DNA of 54,205 nucleotides from Thermopetrobacter sp964430935 (GCA_964430935.1 CAYSHK010000064.1:1-54205); one strand, 5' to 3'. Shown: positions 9,183 through 18,028, counted from the stretch's first letter. Made by a program: numbers and translations. Notes: generated by a model from the sequence alone, not told the origin.

Positions 9183-9212
9183 GGCCCCGGTGCGCGGAAC
9201 CGCACCGGGGCC
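9183..9212. terminator. Bidirectional rho-independent terminator between the mini-protein gene and catalase
   Basis: A perfect 12-bp GC-rich stem (GGCCCCGGTGCG / CGCACCGGGGCC) with a 6-nt loop, followed on the plus strand by a short T-rich run TTGTCGTT. It lies between convergent genes (small CDS ending 9163, catalase ending 9257) and can serve both. Confidence 0.8.
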
Positions 9213-9256
9213 TTGTCGTTGCGCCACGTCATGACGCGGCCGGAGGACGAAACGCA

Positions 9257-10711
9257 TCAGACGCCGATGCCCAGTCTGCGGGCGACGCCCTCTCCGTAGG
9301 CGGGATCGGCCCTGTGGAAGAGCGCGACCTGACGCCTCGCGATCTCCTCCGGGACGCCGGTCATGGCGCCGGCGATGGCGTCCATCAGCATGCCCCTCCG
9401 GGTATCGTCCATGAGCCGGAACAGATCTCCGGCCTGCCGGAAGTCGTCCACCACCTGGCCGGTGCCCGGCTCATGCCGCCATGCCGTTCCCTCCAGCTCC
9501 AGGGGCGGATTGACGAAAGCCGCGTCGGGCGCCGGTCCGCCGAAGGAATTCGGCGCGTAGTTGACCGCTCCGCCACCATTGTCGTCGAAGCGCATCATGC
9601 CGTCCCTGTGATAGTTGTGGACCGGACAGCGCGGCCTGTTCACCGGCAGCATGTCATGGTTCACGCCCAGACGGTAGCGCTGCGCATCCGCGTAGGAGAA
9701 GATGCGGAACTGGAGCATCCGGTCGGGACTATGGGCCACGCCCGGTACCATGTTGGCCGGGGAGAAGGCCGCCTGCTCCACCTCGGCGTGGTAGTTGCCG
9801 GGGTTTCTGTTCAGCTCCAGCACGCCCACCTCGATCAGCGGATAGTCCGAATGCGGCCAGACCTTCGTCAGATCGAAGGGGTCGTAGGGGGTCCGCTTCG
9901 CGTCCGCCTCGGGCATGACCTGCACCATCACCCGCCAGCGGGGATGCTCGCCGTTCTCGATGGCCTCGTAGAGATCGCGCTGATGACTTTCCCTGTCCCG
10001 GCCGATGATCGCGGCCGCCTCCTCCTCCGTCAGGTTGCGGATGCCCTGCATGGTCTTGAAATGGAACTTCACCCAGAACCGCTCGCCGTCCGCATTGATG
10101 AAGCTGTACGTATGCGAACCGTAGCCGTTCATGTGCCGGTAGCTGGCGGGAATGCCGCGATCGGAGAACAGGATCGTCACCTGGTGCAGACTTTCCGGGC
10201 TCAGCGACCAGAAATCCCACATGGCGGTCGGATTCCGCAGATTCGTGCGCGGATCGCGCTTCTGCGAGCGGATGAAGTCCGGGAACTTGTAGGGATCCCG
10301 CACGAAGAAGACCGGCGTGTTGTTGCCCACGATGTCGAGATTGCCCTCCTCCGTGTAGAAGCGCACCGCGAAGCCGCGCACATCCCGCTCGGCGTCCGCC
10401 GCGCCCCGTTCCCCGGCCACGGTGGAAAAACGCAGGAAGACCTCCGTCTTCCGCCCCGGCTTCCCGAATACGGAAGCCTTCGTGTACTCCGAGACGTCGC
10501 CGGTCACCGTGAAGGTGCCATAGGCCGCCGACCCCTTGGCATGCACGATGCGCTCGGGAATCCGTTCGCGGTTGAAGTGCGCGTGCTTCTCGAAGAGCGG
10601 CCAGTCCTCCACCAGCAGCGGTCCTCGCGGGCCGGCGGTCAGGGACCGGTCGTTGGCGCCCAGCGGGCACCCGGATGCGGAAGTCAGTCGTTCCGGTTTT
10701 CTGTTGCTCAT
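9257..10711 (-). CDS. katA: Monofunctional heme catalase (small-subunit clade)
   Basis: Converts H2O2 to water and oxygen. The 484-residue protein has the active-site region FNRERIPERIVHAKGSAAYG with distal His H57, the distal Asn within VGNNTPVFF (N130/N131), and the proximal heme-ligand motif RIFSYADAQRYRLG with Y340. Length and the lack of a C-terminal flavodoxin-like domain place it with small-subunit catalases. It is divergent from oxyR, with a candidate OxyR site between them, so peroxide induction is likely. ATG at 10711 follows AGGAGG. Confidence 0.97.
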   Translation of the reverse strand: MSNRKPERLTSASGCPLGANDRSLTAGPRGPLLVEDWPLFEKHAHFNRERIPERIVHAKGSAAYGTFTVTGDVSEYTKASVFGKPGRKTEVFLRFSTVAGERGAADAERDVRGFAVRFYTEEGNLDIVGNNTPVFFVRDPYKFPDFIRSQKRDPRTNLRNPTAMWDFWSLSPESLHQVTILFSDRGIPASYRHMNGYGSHTYSFINADGERFWVKFHFKTMQGIRNLTEEEAAAIIGRDRESHQRDLYEAIENGEHPRWRVMVQVMPEADAKRTPYDPFDLTKVWPHSDYPLIEVGVLELNRNPGNYHAEVEQAAFSPANMVPGVAHSPDRMLQFRIFSYADAQRYRLGVNHDMLPVNRPRCPVHNYHRDGMMRFDDNGGGAVNYAPNSFGGPAPDAAFVNPPLELEGTAWRHEPGTGQVVDDFRQAGDLFRLMDDTRRGMLMDAIAGAMTGVPEEIARRQVALFHRADPAYGEGVARRLGIGV

Positions 10712-10807
10712 GGTCGGTTCCTCCTGGATCTGACGTTGTCGTCGTTGACGCTTCCGACCATGCCAACCCGCAAATAATAAGTGAAACTCGTAATTCCTGT
10801 TGTTTTG

Positions 10808-10822
10808 ATAGATATTTTCGAT
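10808..10822. promoter_or_regulatory. Candidate OxyR binding site between catalase and oxyR
   Basis: ATAGATATTTTCGAT matches the OxyR half-operator ATAGnTnnnAnCTAT at 8 of 10 specified positions. It lies in the AT-rich 123-bp gap between the divergent genes. The next 15-mer (10786-10800), 7 bp away as OxyR spacing requires, matches at only about 5 of 10, so the second half-site is weak. A TATTAT -10-like box for catalase lies on the minus strand near 10780. Confidence 0.5.
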
Positions 10823-10834
10823 TAATCAGGGATC

Positions 10835-11743
10835 ATGAGCAAACCCGTTCCCTCCATGCGGCATCTGCGCCATCTCGTGGCCCTGGCCGCGACCCGCCAT
10901 TTCGGCAAGGCGGCGGAGAAATGTCTGGTCACGCAATCCTCCCTTTCCGCCTCCATCGCCGAACTGGAGCGCATCCTCGGAGCACCGGTCGCCGAACGCA
11001 CCCGACGCACGGTGCGCCTGACTCCGCTCGGCCTCCAGCTTGCCGCGCGCGCCCGCGAAATCCTTCTCATGGCCGAGGACATGGTGGACATGGCCCGCAG
11101 ACGGGCGGACACCCTGCCCTCCCCCCTGCGCATGGGCGTCATTCCGACCATCGGGCCGTGGCTGCTGCCGCGCGCCGTGACGGCCCTGCACGAACGGCAC
11201 CGCGACGTGGATCTCCTGCTGCGCGAGGATCGCACCGCCCCGCTTCTGGAGCGACTGCGCGCCGGAGAGCTCGACTGCGCGGTCATCGCCCTGCCCTGGC
11301 CCGATCTCAAGGGGCTGACGACGGAGGTGCTGTTCCACGATCCCTTTCTGCTGGCCGCGCCGGAGGGGCATCCCCTCGCCGAAGAAAAGGAGTGCGCGCT
11401 CGGGGCCATGGACGACGACACGCCGCTGCTGCTGCTGGAGGAAGGGCACTGCCTTCGCGAACACGCACTCGCCGCATGCCGGCTGAAGGGACGGAAGAAG
11501 GGAGCCGCCTTCGAGGCCACGAGCCTGTTCACGCTGGCGCAGATGACCGCCGCCGGCGCGGGCGTCACCCTGCTGCCGGAACTCGCCTTGCGCGGCGGCA
11601 TCACCGCAGGCCTGAAACTCGCCATCCGTCCTCTGCGCGACGCGCCGGGGCGCGACATCGCCCTCGTCTGGCGCACCGCCTCGCCGCTCTCGGAGGGCTT
11701 CCGGCAATTGGCCGACCTGCTCCGCGAACAGGGCCCCGCCTGA
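10835..11743 (+). CDS. oxyR: Hydrogen peroxide-sensing LysR regulator OxyR
   Basis: LysR-family regulator of 302 residues. The N-terminal winged HTH covers about residues 8-67 (FGKAAEKCLVTQSSLSASIAELE), followed by a substrate-binding-type effector domain. The peroxide-sensing pair is present: C206 in LLEEGHCLREH and C215 nine residues on, matching C199/C208 of E. coli OxyR in context and spacing. Gene order (divergent from catalase) supports the assignment. ATG at 10835 follows CAGGGATC. Confidence 0.95.
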   Translation: MSKPVPSMRHLRHLVALAATRHFGKAAEKCLVTQSSLSASIAELERILGAPVAERTRRTVRLTPLGLQLAARAREILLMAEDMVDMARRRADTLPSPLRMGVIPTIGPWLLPRAVTALHERHRDVDLLLREDRTAPLLERLRAGELDCAVIALPWPDLKGLTTEVLFHDPFLLAAPEGHPLAEEKECALGAMDDDTPLLLLEEGHCLREHALAACRLKGRKKGAAFEATSLFTLAQMTAAGAGVTLLPELALRGGITAGLKLAIRPLRDAPGRDIALVWRTASPLSEGFRQLADLLREQGPA

Positions 11744-11879
11744 AAAGCCGGGGGCCTTCCCCGCCAGCAGACGGAAATCGCGGCGCCGGCTCCGCCCTTC
11801 CCCCCGAATTCGCTTCCGGAGTTCCCTTCGACCATCCTCCCACTATCTTTTCGCTTCCGTTTGCGGCAAGGCTGTCCCC

Positions 11880-12812
11880 ATGGACAGGGACCGGACATCG
11901 GAAGCGACACGTGGCGTCCTGCACGCGCTGGCGGCCTACGGACTGTGGGGCGGCAATCCGCTCTTCTTCCACCTTCTGGAAGGGGCATCCGCGTGGGAGA
12001 TCGTGGCGCACCGCGCCATATGGTCCCTGCCCGTGGCGGGCCTTCTCGTGCTGCTGACCGGCCGCATGCGCTCCGCGCTCGCCCCCCTCAAGAGCCTCTC
12101 CACCGCGCGGGTGCTCATCGCTTCCGCCCTCTTCATTTCCGTCAACTGGGGCTTCTTCGTCTGGGCTGTGAACACGGGGCAGACCATGGAAGCCTCGCTC
12201 GGCTACTACATCAACCCGCTGATGAACGTGCTGGTGGGCTTCCTGTTCCTCGGAGAGCGTTTCACCCGGCCCCAGCTGGCGGCGATCGCCCTGACCACCA
12301 TGGCGGTGCTGTGGCTCACGGTGTCCGCGGGCGTCTTCCCATGGCTGGCGCTGCTGCTCGCCGCCTCCTTCACCATGTACGGCTTCCTGCGCAAGACCAT
12401 GCCGGCCGGTCCTCTGGAGGGCCTGTTCGTGGAGACCATCGTGCTGTTCCCCCTGGCGCTGGCGGTGCTGGCGGTCCTGCGCTGGGGCCTCGGCGAATCC
12501 CTGAAATTCGGCTCCGACGCATGGTATACGACCGTCCTGCTGCTGGCCGGGCCGGTGACCGTCACGCCCCTGCTCTTCTTCGCCGCCGCGGCGCGGCGCA
12601 TCCGCCTTTCGACGCTGGGCCTGATGCAGTACATCGCCCCCACCCTGATGTTCCTGACCGCCGTCTTCATCTTCGGAGATCCCTTCGACACGCCGCACAT
12701 GATCACTTTCGCGCTGATCTGGACGGCCCTGGCCATCTATTCATGGGACGCCCTGCGGCGGGATCCGCGATCCGGAACCGCACGCGACGGCGGGAGAACG
12801 GCCGGAGAATGA
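11880..12812 (+). CDS. rarD: RarD-like EamA/DMT-family permease
   Basis: Integral inner-membrane transporter of the drug/metabolite superfamily, 310 residues with about ten hydrophobic segments in two EamA repeats. The start region (GVLHALAAYGLWGGNPLFF), the segment SVNWGFFVWAVNTGQTMEASLGYYINPL and the late LGLMQYIAPTLMFLTAVFIF are characteristic of RarD proteins. Substrate unknown; the chloramphenicol-sensitivity name gives no physiological role. It is 136 bp downstream of oxyR and 124 bp before recJ, on the same strand. Confidence 0.9.
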   Translation: MDRDRTSEATRGVLHALAAYGLWGGNPLFFHLLEGASAWEIVAHRAIWSLPVAGLLVLLTGRMRSALAPLKSLSTARVLIASALFISVNWGFFVWAVNTGQTMEASLGYYINPLMNVLVGFLFLGERFTRPQLAAIALTTMAVLWLTVSAGVFPWLALLLAASFTMYGFLRKTMPAGPLEGLFVETIVLFPLALAVLAVLRWGLGESLKFGSDAWYTTVLLLAGPVTVTPLLFFAAAARRIRLSTLGLMQYIAPTLMFLTAVFIFGDPFDTPHMITFALIWTALAIYSWDALRRDPRSGTARDGGRTAGE

Positions 12813-12936
12813 TGTGGAGGAACGGCGGACGGCGCGCGACGGGGGCTTGCATGCCCTCCGCGCGGAGTGGACCATGCGGCGGAATGCGGAATCGCCCCTT
12901 CCGGCGATTCGTCAGGCTCGAGCATCGGGTACCGGC

Positions 12937-14733
12937 ATGCTGGACATCGCGGACGACGGAAACTTTCTGGGCGTGGCCTCCTCGGTGACGGGCCGCAGGT
13001 GGGTCCAGCGCCCGATGGATCCCCGCACCGCCCTGGCCATCGCCCAGCGGCACGACCTTCCGGAGGTGCTGGGGCGCGTGCTGGCGGCGCGTGGCGTCGG
13101 CATCGAGGAGGCTCCCGCTTTCCTCGATCCGCGCCTGCGCACGCTGATGCCCCCGCCGGACTCCCTTCGCGACATGGCCAGAGGCGCGCAGCGCATCGCG
13201 CGCGCGATCATGGAGAGGGAGCCCGTCGGCATCATCGGCGACTATGACGTGGACGGAACATGCTCCACGGCCATGGTTTCGGAATTCCTCCGCGCCTGCG
13301 GCCTGGACGACGTGCACACCCACATTCCGCACCGCACGGAGGAAGGCTACGGCCCCTCCCGCGCGGCGATGGAATCGTTCGCCGAAAGGGGCATCCGGCT
13401 CGTCGTCACGCTGGATTGCGGGGCCATGGCGCACGATGTGCTCGCCCACGCCGCGGACATGGGGCTGGAAACGGTGGTCGTCGACCACCACCAGATGGGG
13501 GACGCCCTGCCTCCCGCGCACGCCGTCATCAATCCGAACAGACCGGACGACGAAGCCGGCCAGGGCCATCTCTGCGCGGCCGGCGTGGCCTTCCTGCTGC
13601 TGGCCGCCATCATGCGCGCCCTCGTCGACGGGGGATGGCGGGGCGAAAGGCCGGATCTTCTCCAATGGCTGGATCTGGTGGCGCTGGCCACGGTGTGCGA
13701 CGTGGTGCCCCTGCGCGGCCTGAACCGGGCCTACGTCAGGCAGGGCCTCCGCGTCATGGCGAAACGCGCCCGGCCCGGCCTCGCCGCGCTGGCCGACGCC
13801 GCCCGGCTGAAGCGGACCCCGGACGTCTACGCCCTGGGCTTCGTCCTCGGCCCCCGCATCAACGCGGCGGGACGCATCGGCCATGCCCGCGAGGCGCTGG
13901 AGCTTCTCACCGCCCGGGATCTCGCCACCGCCCAGCGGCTGGCGGCGCGGCTGGAAGCCATGAACCGCGAGCGTCAGGAGATCGAGGCCGAGCTCATCGA
14001 ACAGGCGGCGGCCGAGGCGCAGAAGCTGCTGGACGGAGCCGGTGGCGGGCGCCGCCCGCTGGTGGTGGCCGGCGAGGACTGGCACCCCGGCGTCCTTGGC
14101 CTGATCGCCTCGCGTCTGAAGGAACGCTTCTCCGTTCCGGCGGTCGCGCTGGGCATCGACGCGCGGCGCAAAGAGGCCGTGGGCTCCGCGCGTTCCGTTT
14201 CCGGCGTGGACATCGGGCGGGCCGTGGCAAGGGCCGTGGCCGAGGGCATCCTCACCCGCGGCGGCGGACATGCGATGGCCGCGGGCATGGGACTGCCACC
14301 GGAGCGCATCGGAGACCTGCGCGCCTTCTTCGAGAGGACCATGGCCGAGGATCTGGCCGCCCTTCCCGACAGGCCGGAACTGGCCATCGACGGCGCGCTG
14401 GCGGCCGGGGGCGCGACGGCGGATCTCGTGGAGCTCCTGGAACGGGCCGGCCCCTATGGCTCCGGCAATCCCGCCCCCGTCTTCGCCTTTCCCGCCCACC
14501 GGGTCGAATGGGCCTCGGTCGTCGGAGAACGGCACGTCCGTTGCACGCTCCGCGCCGGGGACGGATCCCGTCTACGCGCCGTGGCCTTCCGGGCCGTGGG
14601 CACGGAGCTGGGGAACGCACTGCTCGACGCCGGCCCCTGGCCCCTGCATGTCGCGGGACGGCTGGCCATCGACGACTGGAACGGGCGGCACGATGCCCAG
14701 CTCCTCGTCACGGACGCCGCCAGAACCTCCTGA
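12937..14733 (+). CDS. recJ: Single-stranded-DNA-specific exonuclease RecJ
   Basis: 5'-3' ssDNA exonuclease of RecF-pathway recombination and mismatch repair. The 598-residue protein shows the DHH-superfamily motifs: GDYDVDGTCS, LDCGA, the defining VVDHHQMG, and the DHHA1 domain with GRIGHA, a GVLGLIASRL-type segment and GGGHAMAAG; a C-terminal OB-fold follows. ATG 12937 begins at MLDIADDGNFLGV, just before the conserved VTGRRW; the in-frame ATG at 12814 would add 41 poorly conserved residues. Usual family length is 560-610. Confidence 0.95.
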   Translation: MLDIADDGNFLGVASSVTGRRWVQRPMDPRTALAIAQRHDLPEVLGRVLAARGVGIEEAPAFLDPRLRTLMPPPDSLRDMARGAQRIARAIMEREPVGIIGDYDVDGTCSTAMVSEFLRACGLDDVHTHIPHRTEEGYGPSRAAMESFAERGIRLVVTLDCGAMAHDVLAHAADMGLETVVVDHHQMGDALPPAHAVINPNRPDDEAGQGHLCAAGVAFLLLAAIMRALVDGGWRGERPDLLQWLDLVALATVCDVVPLRGLNRAYVRQGLRVMAKRARPGLAALADAARLKRTPDVYALGFVLGPRINAAGRIGHAREALELLTARDLATAQRLAARLEAMNRERQEIEAELIEQAAAEAQKLLDGAGGGRRPLVVAGEDWHPGVLGLIASRLKERFSVPAVALGIDARRKEAVGSARSVSGVDIGRAVARAVAEGILTRGGGHAMAAGMGLPPERIGDLRAFFERTMAEDLAALPDRPELAIDGALAAGGATADLVELLERAGPYGSGNPAPVFAFPAHRVEWASVVGERHVRCTLRAGDGSRLRAVAFRAVGTELGNALLDAGPWPLHVAGRLAIDDWNGRHDAQLLVTDAARTS

Positions 14734-14763
14734 ACGGCGGAGGCGCATTTTTCCCGCGCCCTC

Positions 14764-14792
14764 TTGCGCAGTCGGCGAATCCCCCCTATAGA
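14764..14792 (+). promoter_or_regulatory. Candidate promoter of tRNA-Glu
   Basis: TTGCGC (14764-14769) and TATAGA (14787-14792) with exactly 17 bp between them. Predicted start is near 14799, just before the mature tRNA 5' end at 14803. Confidence 0.6.
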
Positions 14793-14802
14793 AGCCCGCG
14801 AC

Positions 14803-14877
14803 GCGCCCTTCGTCTATCGGCTAGGACGCCAGCCTTTCACGCTGGAAAGAGGGGTTCGATTCCCCTAGGGCGCGCCA
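14803..14877 (+). tRNA. tRNA-Glu (anticodon TTC)
   Basis: A full cloverleaf can be drawn: acceptor GCGCCCT pairs with AGGGCGC, D-arm GTC/GAC, anticodon stem CCAGC/GCTGG with loop CTTTCAC (anticodon TTC at 14836-14838), T-arm with GGTTCGATTCC, discriminator G and an encoded CCA at 14875-14877. Length is 75 nt including CCA. The sequence pattern is typical bacterial tRNA-Glu. Confidence 0.97.
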
Positions 14878-14990
14878 TCCAACTCCCAAACGGACGGAAG
14901 AGAAGGTCGCCGCGCACGCGGCCCGGTCTGTCGGGAGGTCCCGCCGGCCATCCGGCCGCGCCGCATGTCTGGTTCACGGGAGGCATACCG

Positions 14991-15347
14991 ATGCGCAGAC
15001 TCTCCATTCCCGTTCTCTCCGCGCTTCTCGTCGCCGCGAGCGTCCCTGCGGCCGATGCCGGACGACGGGTTCCCGGCTCCGAACTGCGCAAGCTGCACGG
15101 CGTCTACACCGCCTACTGGAAGGGCCGGAAGGCGAAGGTGCAGATCTTCGGGAACGGTACGCTGCGCGCGCAGTACACGAACAAGATCGACGTGGGCCGC
15201 TGGAAGGTGAAGGGGGACGTTCTCTGCGTGTCGTTCCGCGTTTGGACGCACGGAAAGCCGAAATGCGGCACGGTGGAGCGCGAAGGCGGCTGGCTCGTCG
15301 GCCTGCGCAATTCCAAGGGGATTCCCCGCCTGAAGCTTCGCAGATAG
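14991..15347 (+). CDS. Small secreted protein of unknown function
   Basis: Predicted 118-residue product with a clear signal peptide (residues 1-23, cleavage after ADA), then a beta-rich basic domain of about 95 residues: HGVYTAYWKGRKAKVQIFGNGT, DVGRWKVKGDVLCVSF, two Cys (C79, C92) that could form a disulfide, and a basic C-terminus. The pattern G-x-W-x-V-x-G-D-x-LC resembles small alphaproteobacterial extracytoplasmic domains of the DUF995 kind, but I am not certain of the family. It follows tRNA-Glu by 113 bp; no functional context. Confidence 0.7.
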   Translation: MRRLSIPVLSALLVAASVPAADAGRRVPGSELRKLHGVYTAYWKGRKAKVQIFGNGTLRAQYTNKIDVGRWKVKGDVLCVSFRVWTHGKPKCGTVEREGGWLVGLRNSKGIPRLKLRR

Positions 15348-15366
15348 AGCGCCGGAGAATGCCTGC

Positions 15367-15825
15367 TCAGGCTCCCTGCCCGGCCGCCGTGCCCATCGCC
15401 TGAACGGCGACGGTCCGGGTGCGGGGGCCGTCCAGCTCCACGAAGAGCACGGACTGATAGCGCCCCAGCACAGGCATGCCGTTCCGGATCGCCAGAGTTT
15501 CGCCATTGCCGAGCATCATGGCGATCAGATGCGCATGGGCGTTCTCCGGTTCGTCCGGCGGAACGTTTTCCCGCAGATGCAGGTCGTTGTGCTTCCATGG
15601 ACGGTCGGGCGGAACCAGTTCCAGGAAGAACCGCTCGATGTCCGCGAGAAGCCGCTCTTCATGTTCGTTGACGCTGACGGCGCACGTGGTGTGCATGGAG
15701 GCGACCGTCACCATCCCGGAGACGATGCCCGAATCCCGCACCGCCCGCCGCACGTCCTCCGTGATGTCGAGGACGGACAGCGATGCCGACGTCTCCAGCT
15801 TCAGATCCCTTTCGAAGGTCCGCAT
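15367..15825 (-). CDS. YjbQ/UPF0047 family protein
   Basis: A 152-residue member of the secondary thiamine-phosphate synthase/YjbQ family. Visible hallmarks are GMVTVASMHTTCAVSVNEHE (putative active-site segment with two His and an Asn/Glu), a central HLRENVPPDEPENAHAHLIAMMLG, and the closing GRYQSVLFVELDGPRTR. The true cellular role is unsettled; some members show weak thiamine phosphate synthase activity. It is transcribed alone, downstream of and in the same direction as fccB but separated by a strong hairpin. ATG at 15825. Confidence 0.9.
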   Translation of the reverse strand: MRTFERDLKLETSASLSVLDITEDVRRAVRDSGIVSGMVTVASMHTTCAVSVNEHEERLLADIERFFLELVPPDRPWKHNDLHLRENVPPDEPENAHAHLIAMMLGNGETLAIRNGMPVLGRYQSVLFVELDGPRTRTVAVQAMGTAAGQGA

Positions 15826-15940
15826 GGTCCGGGGTCTCCTTCCGAAATTCCGGAACCTGTTGTGGCACGGCTCCGCGGCCGTTTCCAGAACCGGGGGGAA
15901 GATTTCCGCAACCCGGCGGAAGACGGGAACGCCATGAAAG

Positions 15941-15969
15941 GGGCCGGAAGGGGAAGCCCCTTCCGGCCC
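15941..15969 (-). terminator. Strong hairpin after fccB, likely operon terminator
   Basis: Perfect 13-bp stem GGGCCGGAAGGGG / CCCCTTCCGGCCC with a 3-nt loop, 30 bp past the fccB stop. On the minus strand it is followed by CTTTC, only a weak U-tract. It separates the fcc cluster from yjbQ. Confidence 0.7.
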
Positions 15970-15998
15970 GGGTGCCGTCGCTTCGTTCCCCTTCGGTG

Positions 15999-17297
15999 TC
16001 AGAGACCGAAAATGTCGCGCGTGATGTTGGTGAACCAGCTGTGGGCGTACATCATCTCGCGCTTGTAGTACTCCGGAGGCGCATCCTTCGGAGTCAGACC
16101 GCCGGAAACCTTGACGATCTTCGAGCCGTCCTTCGCCAGCCGGTAGACCGCCGCGACGGAGAAGCCCCAGTCCTCGGCCGCGATGGAATAGCAGGTGTTG
16201 ACATAGGACGGAGGCGGCGGCGTCTTGCCGTTGAGCAGCGCGGCGATGGAGGCGGCGCAGACCTTCGCCTCGGAATTGGCCGCGTAGCCTGATTTCGGCA
16301 TGCCCTTCGCGATGGACGCGTCACCGATGACGTGAATGTTCTTGTGCAGCGTCGATTCGAAGGTGTGCAGGTCGATCGGACACCAGCCGGAGTCGTTCGC
16401 CAGACCGGCCTGATGCGCGATCACGCCCGCCTTCTGCGCCGGAATGACGTTCAGCACGTCCGCCTTGATGTTCTCGCCGAACTTGGTGGTCACCGTCTTC
16501 GTGGCGGCATCCACCTTGACGACGCCGGCCTCTTCCGCCGCGCCGTGCCATTCGATCATGGCGTTATCGGTCTTGTAGCCGTAGAACTTCTCCCAGGCGG
16601 CCGTGAACAGCCCCATCTTGGAGAACTTCTCCTTCGGATCGAGAATGATCACCTTGGACTTCGGCTTGTGCTTCTTCAGGTAGCTGGCGATCTGCGAAGC
16701 GCGCTCGTACGGACCGGGCGGGCAGCGGAAGGGATTCGGCGGAGCACAGATGACGACCGTGCCGCCGTCGGCCATCGACTCGAGCTGCTTGCGGAGCAGC
16801 ACCGTCTGCGGACCGGCCTTCCAGGCATGCGGAACCTTCTCCGCGGCCGCCTCGTCATAGCCCTCGATGGTCTCGAAACGGAACGAGATGCCCGGCGAGA
16901 CCACGCAGCGGTCGTAGGCGAACTCCTGCCCGCCCTTCGTCTTCACCACCTTCTTCTCCGGATCGATCGCGGTGACGTAGTCGTGGACCACGTTGATGCC
17001 GGCCTTCTTCAGTCCGTCGTAGCCGAAGGCGATGGAGTCTATGGTGCGATGACCGCCCAGGACCTCGTTGGACATGAAGCACGTGTGGTAGGTCTTGTTG
17101 GGTTCGATGAGCGTCACCTCGATGCCCGGATCGAAGATCTTCAGATAGCGGGCGCACGTGGCGCCGCCGGGGCCGCCACCCACGACCACCACCTTCTTGG
17201 AGGCGCCGAGCGCCACTGTCGGCATGCCCAGGGCACCGACGGCCGCGGCCGCGCCCGTCGCCTTGATGATCTGTCTGCGATTGTACCTGTTCGTCAT
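15999..17297 (-). CDS. fccB: Flavocytochrome c sulfide dehydrogenase, flavoprotein subunit
   Basis: Periplasmic FAD subunit that oxidises sulfide to sulfur/polysulfide and passes electrons to the FccA hemes. The 432-residue protein has a Tat-like N-terminus (NRRQIIKATG, then a hydrophobic stretch), the FAD-binding VVVVGGGPGG (36-45), HTCFMSNEVLGG, and NPFRCPPGPYERAS with C192, corresponding to one cysteine of the active-site disulfide; the second is probably C347 in AKVCAA (C306 in SGWCPID is an alternative). IHVIGDA and KSGYAANSEAKVCA are family signatures. The start at 17297 places RR at residues 7-8; an in-frame start 15 codons upstream is not supported. Gap to fccA is 41 bp. Confidence 0.93.
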   Translation of the reverse strand: MTNRYNRRQIIKATGAAAAVGALGMPTVALGASKKVVVVGGGPGGATCARYLKIFDPGIEVTLIEPNKTYHTCFMSNEVLGGHRTIDSIAFGYDGLKKAGINVVHDYVTAIDPEKKVVKTKGGQEFAYDRCVVSPGISFRFETIEGYDEAAAEKVPHAWKAGPQTVLLRKQLESMADGGTVVICAPPNPFRCPPGPYERASQIASYLKKHKPKSKVIILDPKEKFSKMGLFTAAWEKFYGYKTDNAMIEWHGAAEEAGVVKVDAATKTVTTKFGENIKADVLNVIPAQKAGVIAHQAGLANDSGWCPIDLHTFESTLHKNIHVIGDASIAKGMPKSGYAANSEAKVCAASIAALLNGKTPPPPSYVNTCYSIAAEDWGFSVAAVYRLAKDGSKIVKVSGGLTPKDAPPEYYKREMMYAHSWFTNITRDIFGL

Positions 17298-17338
17298 GTC
17301 GTCTCTCCCGTAGAGAATTCCTCTGGAATGCGAAGCTC

Positions 17339-17956
17339 TCACTGCTGCGAGGCCCAGTAGTGCATCAGCGCCTGGATGCCCTTGTCGCCCTCCTTGGCGA
17401 GCAGCTTCTTCAGCTTCTTCTTCATCTTCTTGGTCATCTCGCGGTCACCCTTCCTGAAGTCCTCCATGGTGAAGTGGAGGTAGGGCGTCCATTGACCGGC
17501 GAGAATTCCGGAATCCTCCTCCGGCTTCCTGCCACCCTCGGCATGGCACTTCTCGCAGTACTTCTCGTGCAGCTTGGCGCCCTTCTTGGCGAGCTTCGGA
17601 TCGAAGTTCTGCTTGGCCGGCACGAAGGGCAGCTTGGCGTAGTATTCCGCCATCCGCTTGATTTCGTCCTTCGAATAGCCCTTGGCGATGCGGCCCATGA
17701 TCGTGGAAGGCACCTCCCCGGAAGCGAAACCTTCCATCACCTCCATGAAGTACTCCGGATTGAACCCGGAGATGGTGGGCGTCGCGGGGCCGCCGGACGC
17801 GCCGTCCGGGCCGTGGCAGCCGGCACAGGTCACGGCCAGCATCTGGGCCGAGGCGCCGGTGACGAGTTCCTTCTTCTTCTGCTGGGCCTGCGCCGTTGCC
17901 GCAAGCGCCAGTGAGAGCCCCGCCACGATGAGGTAGGTTCGTGTTTTGCCTGGCAT
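17339..17956 (-). CDS. fccA: Flavocytochrome c sulfide dehydrogenase, diheme cytochrome subunit
   Basis: Periplasmic electron acceptor for FccB. The 205-residue protein has a Sec signal peptide (cleavage after AQA, residue 24) and two c-type heme motifs, CAGCH (44-48) and CEKCH (134-138), in two cytochrome c4-like halves. The segment GYSKDEIKRMAEYYAKLPFVPAKQ is typical of FccA. The C-terminus is unusually lysine-rich (KKMKKKLKKLL). A strong AAGGAGGAG precedes ATG 17956. Adjacent fccB makes the sulfide dehydrogenase assignment firm; the upstream tetraheme and ankyrin genes are not part of the classical fcc operon. Confidence 0.93.
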   Translation of the reverse strand: MPGKTRTYLIVAGLSLALAATAQAQQKKKELVTGASAQMLAVTCAGCHGPDGASGGPATPTISGFNPEYFMEVMEGFASGEVPSTIMGRIAKGYSKDEIKRMAEYYAKLPFVPAKQNFDPKLAKKGAKLHEKYCEKCHAEGGRKPEEDSGILAGQWTPYLHFTMEDFRKGDREMTKKMKKKLKKLLAKEGDKGIQALMHYWASQQ

Positions 17957-18028
17957 GTCTTCTCCTCCTTGCCGTTGGCGTGTTGTTCCGTGAAAGCCAG
18001 CTGTCGCCTTGCACCCCCACGGAGAAAC

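Noticed and set aside
9314..10777. 487-residue plus-strand ORF opposite catalase
   Set aside because: Pure antisense shadow of katA; its His/Val/Arg-rich composition is typical of high-GC reverse frames.
12703..14535. 610-residue minus-strand ORF opposite recJ
   Set aside because: RecJ motifs are complete on the plus strand; the reverse reading has none.
13260..15347. 695-residue plus-strand ORF spanning recJ, tRNA-Glu and the small secreted gene
   Set aside because: An open out-of-frame reading through recJ that happens to join the genuine 14991 gene; it also crosses a tRNA.
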